From Glandiceps talaboti (taxonomy: Eukaryota; Hemichordata; Enteropneusta; Spengelidae): DNA of 64,000 nt. Below the pieces are notes generated by a model, which was given only the letters and a program-made list of their open reading frames with translations, was not told where the DNA came from and did not search any database. The stretch spans positions 7,552,501 through 7,616,500 of the forward strand of contig NC_135556.1 of assembly GCF_964340395.1 (NCBI RefSeq), given 5' to 3'. The translations under genes were made by a program, and so were the position numbers. Below are positions 49,979-64,000 of this stretch, one piece after another; positions within the stretch are counted from its first letter, which is position 1, and every line of letters begins with the position of its first letter.

Positions 49979-50039
49979 GGTCAAACACAGACAACTAACT
50001 AACTAAATAGTGTTACTGTTAGTTTTCTGTGGGTCAAAC
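49979..50039. mobile_element. Mini-hairpin insertion (family A), copy A8, exact 8-bp duplication
   Basis: Element 49987-50031 (45 bp) has arms ACAGACAACTAAC and GTTAGTTTTCTGTG. GGTCAAAC flanks it exactly at 49979-49986 and 50032-50039. It is the longest copy. Confidence 0.75.
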
Positions 50040-50076
50040 AATTAGTGTACACGCCTTGAATCACATGCAGGCGAGA

Positions 50077-50335
50077 TAGATTTGAATATTCATTTGTTTA
50101 CTGCCCGGTTATGGGGGTGAACTCATGAATATATTCTGAACTAAATGCAAATGTATTCAAATCACTTCCGACTCGCAATCTGAACTATTTTTCAGATCGA
50201 GTATAATCCGATTAGACAGGCGCTAATGGGAAAGTACAGAAACGTCCACCTCATCAGCATAAAAGTACAGAATTGAACTCAATCTGAACTATAGTACGGA
50301 AAGTGTCGTAAACTGTACTATTTTTTCTACTAGTG
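50077..50335 (-). repeat. 259-bp interspersed repeat, copy 2 (inverted)
   Basis: Reverse complement identical by eye to 32336-32594 over its full length, 17.7 kb away. Flanking bases differ immediately outside. It lies 37 bp from mini-hairpin A8. Confidence 0.9.
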
Positions 50336-50689
50336 GTTGTGGATAAGTATGATGGGTAATATGTAGGCAATTAATTTTTCTACATTCTGCAGGTTTTGAT
50401 AACGGTTCGAGGCTCCGAGTAATGTCTGACATGCTTGTGTGGTAGTATTGTCTTTCATATAAAAAAAAAAGCTCTAGTCCTGGCATACTGTCATATAATA
50501 TGTCGAGTACGAAGGCTTCAGGGTAATCAGGAATCAATTTCCTTCACACACGTTACAATATGCAAAACGTTTTAGACGTTTTAGAAGAATTGTATATTTG
50601 AAATATAAGACAGATGAGTGGTGATATTCATGAATTACGCAAGTTTCTATTCCTGTCTCAATCGTTATACATGAATTTTTTAAGTGGCC

Positions 50690-51162
50690 ATATGGACGAG
50701 GATTAGGTATTTTGTTTGGAATTTTAATTCATAAAACAATTTTATCATGGCTTTCCATTTAAAAAATCAATGTGAAACAATAAAGTCCTTGTTTTGTAAC
50801 TCAATAAATCGCAAAAGCATAATAAATGTGTAAAATGTTTAGTTTGATGCAGAGGCTACAATCAGTCCTACTACAATGGCGAGCCAACTAGAAGACATGG
50901 ACTTGAGAAAATGTAAAATTGAGGTTGGTAGAAGAAATGACGTTTCAACCTCACACAGGAGGTCTTCTTCAGTGTTTCGACAAAGTCTGTTATTATACAT
51001 ACAATGACAAACTTTTTACACATTTCTCAATGCATTAAGTCACAACCACAGACTTAGTCAATTTCGTTTCATAATATTTCAAATACGAAGCCGCGGTTAA
51101 AAAAATATATAAATCCAAAATCCAAAATAAATACCTAATCCTCATCCATATGGCTACGTTAA
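50690..51162 (+). mobile_element. piggyBac-like hairpin MITE with internal insertion
   Basis: TTAA at 50690-50693 and 51159-51162. Left arm GTGGCCATATGGACGAGGAT, right arm ATCCTCATCCATATGGC. The centre holds about 130 bp absent from the 354-bp copy (about 50850-50985, TTTGATGCAGAGGCTACAAT onward). Confidence 0.75.
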
Positions 51163-51895
51163 GGTGAACGTAGTATATGCTATTATCACTCGGAAATCTC
51201 CCGCTATATCAAGAGTTTGGCAGTGAAACGAGCAAATATTTAAAAAATAAATTATCATAGGACAAATTTAAGATATCATCCAAAACATACGAAAGGGTGA
51301 CCTTCAATATATATTACTGCTTAAAACCGAAAGCGTACAAAAACAAAATGAAAGCTTGGTATTTCTATAGCCCTGCAGTTTACGTAAAAAGGAGAACTAA
51401 ACAAGGATGACTGTTATGCATTGTGATATTTACAAAATAACTTCGGATAAGTAAAAATAATTTACATGTATATTATTGAGCGTAAGATGCGTTCTGAAAG
51501 TTTTGTTTAAAACGTACTACACGTACTTAGATATCTTTAAGCTTAATATTTTTTTATGAAACGAAGCGGATCAGAGTAATCTTTCAAATGTATATGCACG
51601 TCGTAATTCCGAAATAATGAAACAATTTCAAATGATAACATATAAATGTCATGGCTATAGCTAGTGTTATTATAGATAATTATATATATATCGACGATGA
51701 TCACATTATAAACAGACTCGACACAAAATTTATTGATATTGTGCTGTGAGTGTTCGCCAACAATATTGTGTCTATTGTTCAGAGCGTCGTTAAGCAGTTA
51801 TAATACATGACTGTCAAAATATTTGACAGGCTTATCTTTTTATTAAAATTTAATGAATAATTCTACTCTTCAATATAAATTACCAATTGTGTTGA
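51163..51895. other. 0.7 kb with nothing recognised
   Basis: AT-rich sequence without repeat or gene-like frame. Confidence 0.5.
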
Positions 51896-51897
51896 TT

Positions 51898-52332
51898 AAT
51901 TGACTGGCTGGCTGGCTGGCTGGCTAGCTAACTGACTTGTTGGATGATTGATTGGTTGGCTGGCTACTACTTGATGAACGGACGGACGAACGTTCAGGTG
52001 GGTGTGGACGGACAGAAGGGTGCATGTATGCATGTATGGATGGATGCTTAGACTTGCGAACGGATGGATGGATGAATGCATGCATTCATGGATGGATGTA
52101 TGGACTGAATGACGGACGGATGGATGGATGCATGCACTCTTGCATGCATGCATGCATGGACGGACGGATGGATGGATGGATGGATGGACGGATGGACGGA
52201 CGGACGAACGGATGCATGCATGTACTGACGGACGGATGGACGGCGGATGGATGGATGGATGGATCGATCGATCGATCGATCGATCGATCGATGGATGGAT
52301 GGATGGATGGATGGATGGATGGATGGATGGTT
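51898..52332. repeat. Mosaic of 4-bp repeats (GGCT, GGAC, GGAT, GCAT, GATC)
   Basis: Starts with (GGCT)n at 51905-51925, then interleaved GGAC, GGAT and GCAT units, a (GATC)n block at about 52262-52290 and GGAT units to 52330. Long frames here are repeat artefacts. Confidence 0.93.
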
Positions 52333-53985
52333 ATATGGGTTGGTTGCCTGACTGTTTTGAAGGCTGATTTATTGATGATTGAGTGTTTGGCTGACAAAAA
52401 AAACATATATATAGATTTACAGACAGGTTACAGAGCAAACCAAGCGTTTGATTTTTTTCTCTGAACCCGTTTTTTTGGTGTGTTTTTTTTTTGAGGGGGT
52501 GGCTATTGGCAATGTTGAAATATGTTACCCTCGAAGTCACCGTCATTATACCTTTTCCTCATTACAAACTGCTGCGCATGGGAAGGGTGTGCAATAAACA
52601 TTTATGATGTATTTGGTACATAACATTTACCAGATACAGTAAGCACATAAAGGCGACCATGTGCATACCATGTTAACATGATCAACTGACCTTTCACCCT
52701 TTTGTTAACTCTAAATATTGCATTATTCACTGTCCTAACGATGTGTGGTCATGAGGGCGAACCCTAGTCAGACTTTTGAAACCTGAATTAAATTTATTGA
52801 GACCACTTTGTAACCCCACCCCCAAAGGGGAGGCTACAACAGTGGGCTCCGGCCGTCCGTTAGTCCGTCTGTCAGTCAGTCCGGCTGTGTGTCCGTCCAT
52901 CCGTACGTAATACATTATTTCCCAGACATGCAATATCCAATTTCTTTCAAACTTGACAAATATGTGATATATCGTATGGGATATATGCACGTCAATTTGT
53001 TTTTTGACCGCATGGAGCCCATATTTGTACTTCAAATCAATATTTACTGCATAACTCAAATAACAGCAATACAAAGACACTGCATTCAGGTTTCTACCCC
53101 CAAATTATCAGATGCAAGCTATCTTTGGAGACCTTGATCTATTTGGTGCTCGTAATATTTACTATAATATAAATAATGCAGAACCAGATAAACATACACA
53201 TGTATTATTTTTGGTGTGCATATAACTTTTTACTCAATGGCAGCCATATTTGTAGTGAACAATCATGATTTGCTAAATAACTCAAAAACGTTAAAACATA
53301 CCCCTATATTGCCAGGTTTAAGCTTTCTTTTGAGACATTGACCTTTACCCTTGACATTGCTCTCCAGGTTCGAATTCAATTATCGAAATTCAGCAGTTTC
53401 CTGCATTATCACATACACGTTGTAGTATTTATATGTTGTCAGTCACATAGAAGTAAAGTATTTCATGGGGTGTGTGTCTTTTAACAAGACTTGTCATTTG
53501 TGTTTTTCTCATATATCACTGGAAGTTATGGTCTTGCGATGCAGAAGTCGAAAAATTAAATTATACCACTTCTAATTATGAAAATTAGTCGGCTGTCGTT
53601 CATGACCAATTCCTAAAAGTCTGGATTGTCTGCCGACATGTTTGGATATAATTTTGAAACGTACATAATATTGTGTTATTTCTGTCGCCATCTGTCACAA
53701 ATATACACTGACATTTCATTTCCGCTATATGTCAGTAAATATTTATATCTCTGTCGACGGAAATTGAAATTGTAAATTAAGAGTATAGTGAGCCATATAG
53801 TTCTCCTTTGATAATTAAAAATCAATTATGTTTTTATTATATATGACCAAACAATGTATTGCATTTTATCAACAAGCTTTATTGTCAATGATTACCGTCC
53901 TCTAAAGTATACCATTTTCCCACTACTGTCTTCTAAATATTTACTTCGTCATCCAGCAATGAATGGAAAGTAAGTTGATATATAT
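52333..53985. other. 1.65 kb, no gene seen
   Basis: Includes a (GTCC/GTCA)-rich stretch at about 52855-52915. I see no protein-like frame. Confidence 0.5.
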
Positions 53986-53989
53986 TTTT

Positions 53990-56420
<2,431 letters not shown>

Positions 56421-58955
56421 TTGATGAATACATTGGAGATGACAAAAGGTATGTGTCCTATATGTTGACAATGCATGCCTCAAATAACTTTCATATAATG
56501 CTGGTCTATATGTTGATGGTGAGGATATAACAACATCTTACAAAAGGCACCCAGTTTAATAAGCAACGTACAAGGTGTATGAATCAAAGGTGTATGTAAG
56601 GTTCATCAGCAATTCTTTACCATTTTGATGTGATTGGAAGAACAGATTCATTTGTTACAAATTTCAGCGAACTTGCTTTTCAAAAAAGGTTTATTTATGA
56701 TAAGATCACTAGTTTTCCATTAGTTTAGAACATCAGAACTTTCCATACGTTCTGAAAGAAACTTAATCGGATTATACGTGTTGATTTAAACATGGTAATC
56801 GAAAGAAGACGTCCACATATGATATATGATTTGTATGTTTGTTACACATCATTCATTCCGAAAGTATTCAATCATAGTTAAAACTATATTTTTGTCTTCA
56901 TCTGTCTTGTGGCGCCACCAATAATATGACTAGATCGTTTTCTTGCCTTGTGTAAACATAAATCAATGAAACGTTACAGATTATGGTCTGATTATAACGA
57001 GACTAAAATATCTGTACATTAGCGGGAGGGGGGTTTAACAAAGTCCACAATGAACCGCTTTATCTGTTCACCATCACGGATTGAAAGGTTGCGTCTAGGG
57101 TCTCTGTTAAACCGTTCATTATTCAGATCGCCGAGATGCGCCATATAATTTTGACATGATAACGTCGACAAAGGGCAGACAGTTCAATGGTCTTGGCAAA
57201 ATCAAGCGACTATCTATTTTTATCATTCAGCAAAATACGTGACTTGAATGCCAATGATTCCTCCAATTCATTACCTTATCAAATGCTTCTAACATGAAAT
57301 AGCTTGGTTGTAATTACACATTTTATACTATCATTTTCCATTGTTAAAGATTATCATTTAAAAGGTCAGCCTTAATCGCACATATAGGCTTCAATGGTAT
57401 CGTTTTCATCTCATTCTTCTGTAGACATCAACGCACACACAAAAGTATGAATCAGATATATTGATATGTCTGAATTAAAACTACTCAAAAGGAAATCTCT
57501 TCAACTCGTGACCCATTTTCTACCAGTGCATGCACCAGTTACCCCTTATCTCGTGTATTAAAGTTGATGATTATTAATTTGAACGATTTGCCCTTAGGTC
57601 TTTCCCCATTTTCGCTGACGGTGTTCGTTACAATGATATTTACCAGAACGAATAAGTATCTTTGTATCAAGTCTCATTTGTTCGCCTACATCGATGCCCA
57701 TGTGTCTTGTTATCTCTTAGTATGATGCGTTTTCCGTTCTCCCCTTTATTTTCATTTTTTCTTTATTTCGTACTGTTCATTGAAATTCTCCTCTTTCTTT
57801 GCTTCTATATATTTTGAAAAGATAAACTATTGAATGAATTGAAAGAAAAAAATCGTTCTTTCAATCCACCTTAGGGTCTTTTCTTGCTTTATTTACAGAG
57901 TTGATTCTTTCATCGAAGAAGAGATAGGAGGGTTCGGGGAACAGAACAAATGGTCAATTTATCCCCATATGGCCATTGCACGTTGGATTCATCGATTGCT
58001 GAAGAACAAATCGACGATTTGATTCATACACTAACTACACTGAACAATTTAGTACGGTTTAAGTACGAATCTATATACCAAAAAAGATTGGTAAGGTCAA
58101 CCCCAAAATGACTTTTACCCTACTCCCTTTTGGATTTGCTCATACCTGATACAAAGTACTAATACACATGAACAGCAGGTTTACCCAAAGGTTGTAATTC
58201 TCCGAGTGAATGTTTGTCTTACGATTGCCCAGCTTTACGTCGCTCGTTATAGACAATCATTACGGCCGCGGTATAATTTACTCTAATGTAGTGTTCACTG
58301 TCTTTTATAGGAGGTCTAGTAAACATAGCGACATGACTTCTTCCTCTACTTCATATTTTAAGAGTTGTTTTTTTAATTACGACTAACAGTTTGATTCAGA
58401 TTGGCATTATCAGTGAAATGATCATTTAATTACTACGTACAGTTATCATCTAAATGTTACGTAGCCTAAATTTACGCCAGTCACATGACATCCCTCGTCG
58501 TTTTTAGTGACGTCATTCAGTGCCAACACCTGACTTGCAACATCACCGTCATGGTCATCTAGAATAACGGGTAAAATATTCTAACGCAATCTAATATGTA
58601 AAACACTTTGGCTATCGTCTTGTCTCGATTGCAAGACACTTTAAAAACCTGTGTGCTGGGAATCAAGATAAAAAAAAGAGAAATAAGAAATCCATTACCA
58701 TTCCATTAGGAAAAATCTCATGAATCTTATTCACTGTAGAATAACTATCGTCTAGTATCAAAAGGTCGTTATACTATACGAGAATAAAGTATGATATTTG
58801 ATGGTTGTAAGTTGACCATTTTCAGGGACATACGCATAAAAAACTGAGTTGTCCAGTACTTAGGAATCTTAACTTTTCTGGGCATCAGTTGACCATCGAT
58901 GGGTAAACAACCTGAATTCAATGTTGCATGCCAGTAATCGAATAGCAACAACTTG
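56421..58955. other. 2.5 kb without a recognised gene or repeat
   Basis: No family motif in any frame. A pyrimidine-rich acceptor-like site at 57899 is followed by about 40 open codons but has no family match. Confidence 0.5.
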
Positions 58956-58959
58956 TTAA

Positions 58960-59321
58960 TTAAAGTGACCATATGGATGAGGTTTGGTTATTTCTGTTGG
59001 AATTTTTAATTTATAAAACAATTTTATCATGGCTTCCTACTTGAAAAGTCAATGTGAGACAACATATACTAAGTCTGTGTTTGTAAGTCATTACATTGCA
59101 AAAAAGCTTTTTAAAAAATGTGTAAAACGTTTTGTTATTTTACGTACAAGAACAAACATTTTACACAAGTATTAATCTTCTGCAATTCATTGAGTTATAA
59201 ACATAGACTTGGCATATGTTGTTTCACATTGATTTTTCAAGCAGGAAGCCATGATAAAATTGTTTTATAAATTAAAAAATCAAAAATAATTACCAAATCC
59301 TCATCCATATGGCCACTTTAA
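58960..59321. mobile_element. piggyBac-like hairpin MITE, complete copy
   Basis: TTAA at 58960-58963 and 59318-59321 bound a 354-bp element (58964-59317). It is one long palindrome: AGTGACCATATGGATGAGG to CCTCATCCATATGGCCACT, with paired blocks TTTATAAAACAATTTTATCA and TTGAAAAGTCAATGT/ACATTGATTTTTCAA around the centre. TTAA duplications are typical of piggyBac-type elements. Confidence 0.82.
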
Positions 59322-59936
59322 TTTGGAGTTTTGTGAAATACTACAGTAGGACTCGACCTGTATATCAATGCAGGTTTTGACAAGATATTCTATTTTTGGC
59401 AATATCCATTTTTTATCCCTTCCTAAAAGACTTGCTGTACTCAAATAATACCTGCAGAACGATTAACTGTAAAACTAGTGTACGATTACGTATGTAGTAA
59501 ACACTCCTCCCCATCATTATATATTCATTTAAAAAAAAAGATATGTGATATTATTCACTCGAATGGTTAGTTACCTTCAAGAGTTAACGGATGTAAGTAT
59601 ATAAGAATCTGTTATTATATGATTGTAGAAGGCTGAAGTAGCTTTGTTCATTTAGCTTTCTTACAGTTTGGCTGCAATATGTCTGTTCACTGTTGAATTG
59701 TAGTATTTATCAGATTCAATATTATATATTAATTCATTAATTAATGAAGGAACTTCCAATATACCCTCTCTCCAAATAAATACATAAACAACTTTGAAAG
59801 TAGAAAATAGTAAATTATACTGGAACGTAGTTTCTGTTTGCATTTTTTGCTGTCATTCACTTTCAAAACGTTCGCTAGGTGATTTAAATTGTGCAAAAAT
59901 TTAGAGTATATAGTGGTGGTTACCTTACATTGTTCA

Positions 59937-60114
59937 CGTACGTATGTATGTATGTATGTATGTATGTATGTATGTATGTATGTGTGTATGTGTGTATGTA
60001 TGTATATATGTATGTATGTATGCATGTATGTACGTACGTACCTGCGTATGTGCCTGTTTGTGTATGTATGTATGTATGTATGTATGTATGTATGTATGTA
60101 TGTATGTATGTATG

Positions 60115-60160
<46 letters not shown>
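59937..60160. repeat. (GTAT)n then (CTGT)n and (CTAT)n microsatellite
   Basis: GTAT units with GTGT and GTAC variants, changing to (CTGT)n at about 60116 and (CTAT)n to 60160. Confidence 0.96.
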
Positions 60161-60161
<1 letters not shown>

Positions 60162-60310
60162 TATATGCATTGTCCTCTTATTGGCTCTTAATTAACTATT
60201 AAAAGGTTGACATAATTCATTTGTACTCATCCCTCTTTGCTTTTAGGCAAGATTTTAGGAAAGAATTGTGCCTGTTGACCCCAACAGGGACATAGTTGTT
60301 TCAGAAAGAA

Positions 60311-60660
60311 GCATGTAGGTATGTAGGTATGTAGGTATGTTCTTAGCATGTATATATGCTAAGAACATTAACAATGAAGCAAACAAAATATTTCCATTAT
60401 TGTTTGTTTGTTTGTTTGTTTGATTATTTACTTGTTTGTTTGTCTGTCTGTCTGTCTGTCAGTTTGTTTGTTTATTTGTTTTTTGTTTGTTTGTTTGTTT
60501 GTTTGTTTGTTTGTTTGTTTGTTTGTTTGTTTGAATTTTGATTGATTGATTGTTTGCTTGCTTGTTTGCTTGCCTGCTTTTCTTGCTTGCTTCGTTGGTT
60601 GGTTGGTGGGTGGGTGGGTGGGTTTTGGCGGGTGTATGGATGGGTACACTGCTTGTTTGG
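60311..60660. repeat. (GTTT)n-rich compound microsatellite
   Basis: GTAGGTAT units at 60317-60340, GTTT units with CTGT interruptions at 60403-60535, then GCTT, GGTT and GGTG units to about 60640. Confidence 0.94.
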
Positions 60661-60699
60661 TTATTGTGGAAAGTCTGTCGGTTGGCTGGTTTGTCTCGG

Positions 60700-63600
60700 A
60701 GAGTATGACTACAGTAAGTAGGTAAACAAATCACTTCAACAGACCATGTTTCTTTTTTCTAATTTTATTCAAGATAATGGTTGTACTGATCCACAACATT
60801 ATAAGTTACTCAAGGAAAAAATGAAAACACCAAACTCTGTGTTTAAGCCACACCTCATGTCTCTATTTACGTGCAAATAGTGTGAACTTGAGAATCGTTC
60901 AAGTGAAGGCTTTGACTACAATTGGACTTGATTAATACCATAATACATGACATGTAACGAACAACTGAAGAAAATATCAAACATAGTCTTTTTTGAAATT
61001 CTAGTCTTAAATTATTCAAAATCATTTGTATTATCGACAGTATAATAATGTTGACATTTAAACAACACTATGTTTACGAATCTACTACTTTACAACATCA
61101 ATTCAACCAACATTCGTTTAAATTTTGTCACAAATAGTGTAAAGTCAGGTATGTTAAGTCTTCATATTCAATCTTCTTTTTAAGAACTTCCATATAAACA
61201 AGTTATGCAGTTTTGATTGGTTGCATGTACTGCAGAAGTACAACAAAGTGTGTAACAATATGTTTTTTTACACAATCGTGAAAAAATCACTGAATATTTC
61301 GGTCACGTTGAATTTGAGTTGTCCATTGTAACCTAACATATTCTAGACATATAAGGTCTAATAACAACAAGTGTATCATTTGTGTTTCATCATACAAGAT
61401 GTTCTTGAGTAGTAGCTTCAAATCGAGGTGCTCACTTTAGAATTCATAGTGAGTTACAGTTATATTCATGGTCGAATTAGCATAATGCAGCAGCAAGAGA
61501 AAGTAGGTTGTGCAGGAACAAGTCAGCACGGATATACAACTTTGTATGTGCCTGTTCTTTGCAAAGGGTACAATCGTGATATTTCTTTTTTCTGTCAAGA
61601 TTAATACAAGACGTGCGCTGTTTTTTCATGGAGTCACCACCCTCTGCAAACGACAAACACAATGAACAACTGATTTTTGTTCCCGTACACCTTACTTTCT
61701 GTTGCTGTAAGCGCTCTCTGTATTTGCCTGAATTATGTCAATCGACGACAAAATCTGTATTACGATGTATGATATGACATTGTGATGGCACTTTGCCAAA
61801 ATTGGCCAGGGTAAGGCCCCTATACTTTGTTTAGGTAATTCGAAAAAATCATTGAAACATGGAGTAAAATTTGCAAAGTCGCGCGAGAAATACTGAGATT
61901 TGTAGACGTTATCGCCTCGTGTGATCAAAACAACATGGTGGAATACAGTATACCACACGATGTCTTCTGCGTATAGTACACAAATTGTTTGTTGAACTCT
62001 AAATATGAAGAGAACATTTGAAAAGACCCTTGAAAACTAAAACATATTTAAAAAAAATAAATCCTACCTACCCACCCTGTTTGGAAATTGGTCGTTATCG
62101 GAACCACACAATTTTCTCCTTTTTGGTCTAATCATTTCAGATTGCTAAAAAACATCTCATGACACACTTGCTTAAACACAGATATAGAATCCATACAAAT
62201 AACTTTATGACCCGATATCTTTTCTGACAACAATATCTAAGACTATACAATTGACATTACATTAACTTTACATTAGAATATCTTGATTATGCCGGGGAAT
62301 CCATGTTTTTTAAGAATTATTGAAGTTTACACTGTACATGAAGTAGTCACCTTTTTACAGAAACATTTTCAAAAGCGAGTAAAAACTATTACAATACCTC
62401 TTCCCACTTTCTCCTTCTAAATTATATATTACTAGAAAACTGCTGTAATTTGAAAGATATCAGTCTAGAAAATGTTATTTGAGACAAAACATCGTATCAG
62501 GTAATGGCACACTTGACCAAGCAACGTAGACAAACCGCCTTCTCCGTGTTAGTAAAAGTACATGAGAATGTAATTTAAGGGGGTATCTGTCAAATAGAAT
62601 ACACCCATTGTGACTTTATTTTACAGTAAATGGCAACATTTACATGTGCTTAAAGTATGCACTACCCACAAAAAAAATGTTACTGCTGTAGTGCAACTTG
62701 ACTTTCGACAAGATACGACAAGCCGTTTGTTGACATCTGTAAGAATTTGAACATGTGCAATTTTAAAGAGAGAAAATGTAAATCACAACAATGTATTGGT
62801 TACCATCTTACCAGACTGAAATATTCAGAAACTATTTTCTCTCTTCTAACATCGTCTTTGCATAGCGTGGTAAAGTCATGACATTTTTTAAGTCGCGATG
62901 CGGGAACGTTTTGTGACACGACCCAATGAAGTACGTAAATGTTGGGTGTCTGAAGATACTTATAATAACATAAAATTATGATAAAGACAAACAGTTATAG
63001 TAAAAGTGCCCAATGGATGAGAAATTCGTGTTTATTAATACTCGTTATTCACTTGGAGGCCATTTTGAAGACGAAGATGCCAAATTGGGTGACATGTATC
63101 GCAGGAACTGCTGTGATGCAACAGCATTATGCATACCCGCAAGCTGAGACGTCGTGAAATTCAAAACTATAGGAACTGATATAAAGATCAAGAGTTGTCA
63201 TTAAATGTTAGTAGTCTTCAGCAATATTAGTTAACTTTGCAATTGGACTCTTTGGAGTTGAACTTCAAATGGACGCTACCTTGTTGCGTCTATAATTGCT
63301 GCGCTTCCAAGCACACTTTAGTCTTTAGTCTAAAATCGCAGTCTAGAGTGTTGAGCAAAGGTGACCCAACGAATCACGCTGATTCCTAAAATGACACAAC
63401 GTCCTAAAGTCACATTACGTGACGAGCATTGAGCGAGAGAAAACGGTAGACTCATCCACGGAGCCACGTTAAGTATAAATGTGTTATCATTAATGCTTAT
63501 ACCAACACATGCCACCAAGAGTTAATCCTAAAATGACGTATTTTCTTAATATCACAGAGAAATGTAAAAATAAAATCAATTGTCTCTTGTTTCCTTGAGA

Positions 63601-64000
63601 GCTTTTCATAAAACTGACACACCAGTTACAGATGGTCGATTAGTTAACAAGACAAACATTTTTTAATCCCGACTAAGTAGTTCACCTGAAAACAATACTC
63701 TGATCCTAAATATGAACATATGTTTATCGATAACTGTATGATATACAGAATTTAAGGTAATATGACAACTTAAATAAGAAACATTCCCGCCTTTACCGAT
63801 CGAAGGAAAAGAATAATCAAAGTAGTGTGTCAGAAAATCACTATTATTGATTTCTAAAGTTGTCTAAATTTTGCTAAAAGCAAAGAAAAGCGAAGGGTAT
63901 ATTTTTTTCTGTATACTCCTAGTCCAAAAAATTAATCCTCACACGGGCTTCACCACCCGCTGATAAATACGACACCCAGTACAGCAAATTCAAGAGTGCA
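60700..64000. other. 3.3 kb, no gene; one MITE fragment
   Basis: Only the PIF/Harbinger-like fragment at 62043-62128 is recognised. Frames of 60-90 codons have no motif. Confidence 0.5.
62043..62128 (-). mobile_element. PIF/Harbinger-like MITE, terminal fragment
   Basis: CCTACCTACCCACC, GGAACCACACAATTT and the end TTTTTGGTC followed by TAA match the left terminus of 5991-6364 in reverse orientation. Confidence 0.6.

Noticed and set aside
57899-58030. Candidate exon after a strong acceptor (tttcttgctttatttacag) with about 40 open codons
   Set aside because: No family match, no partner exons, and an open run of this length is expected by chance fairly often.

Overview
The window is metazoan nuclear DNA: AT-rich, intron-rich and crowded with tetranucleotide microsatellites, LINE remnants and non-autonomous transposons. 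The one clear gene is a GABA-A-type Cys-loop receptor subunit, and the repeat content looks like a marine invertebrate. From memory of its interspersed repeats, amphioxus (Branchiostoma) is my best guess. That is inference and was not tested.

Region 1 (1-23,100). Seven plus-strand exons of one ligand-gated anion-channel subunit can be placed to the base: 2741-2808, 12515-12735, 16274-16356, 17587-17721, 19463-19615, 21644-21870 and 22752-23099 (stop). Exon sizes 68/221/83/135/153/227 follow the conserved GABA-A receptor exon plan. The splice phases join into one uninterrupted 410-residue frame running from the start of the ligand-binding domain to past M4. The signal peptide and N-terminal exons are not found and probably lie upstream of the window. 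The introns hold MITEs, microsatellites and a 54-bp minisatellite. A roughly 600-bp (GTAT)n tract starts exactly at the splice donor of the M2-M3 exon.

Region 2 (23,100-36,200). No gene is recognised. It holds simple repeats, a 154-bp palindromic MITE with 9-bp target duplications, one copy of an identical inverted 259-bp repeat, and a truncated copy of a TIR element carrying a (GA)n tract.

Region 3 (36,200-46,000). Two dead LINE reverse-transcriptase copies lie here. One contains a perfect 292-bp triplication and the other an (AT)n expansion. PIF/Harbinger-like MITE copies are also present.

Region 4 (46,000-64,000). This is non-coding as far as I can see. It contains the second 259-bp copy, two piggyBac-like hairpin MITEs, a diverged 142-bp satellite interrupted by a 1.1-kb TIR element, and more microsatellites.

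The most novel signal is a set of very small hairpin insertions (about 23-45 bp) at eight loci (3.85, 36.8-37.4, 39.7, 41.9, 42.3, 44.6, 45.7 and 50.0 kb). They share CAYAGAC/GTCTRTG-like termini, have self-complementary cores that differ between copies, and are bounded by 8-bp direct repeats. Left and right repeats of a locus resemble each other, and most resemble GGTCAAAC. One has an apparent empty site in the same window, and one sits in a LINE with an exact 8-bp duplication. A second mini-hairpin type with 7-bp duplications occurs at 37.7 and 49.8 kb. All alignments were made by eye.
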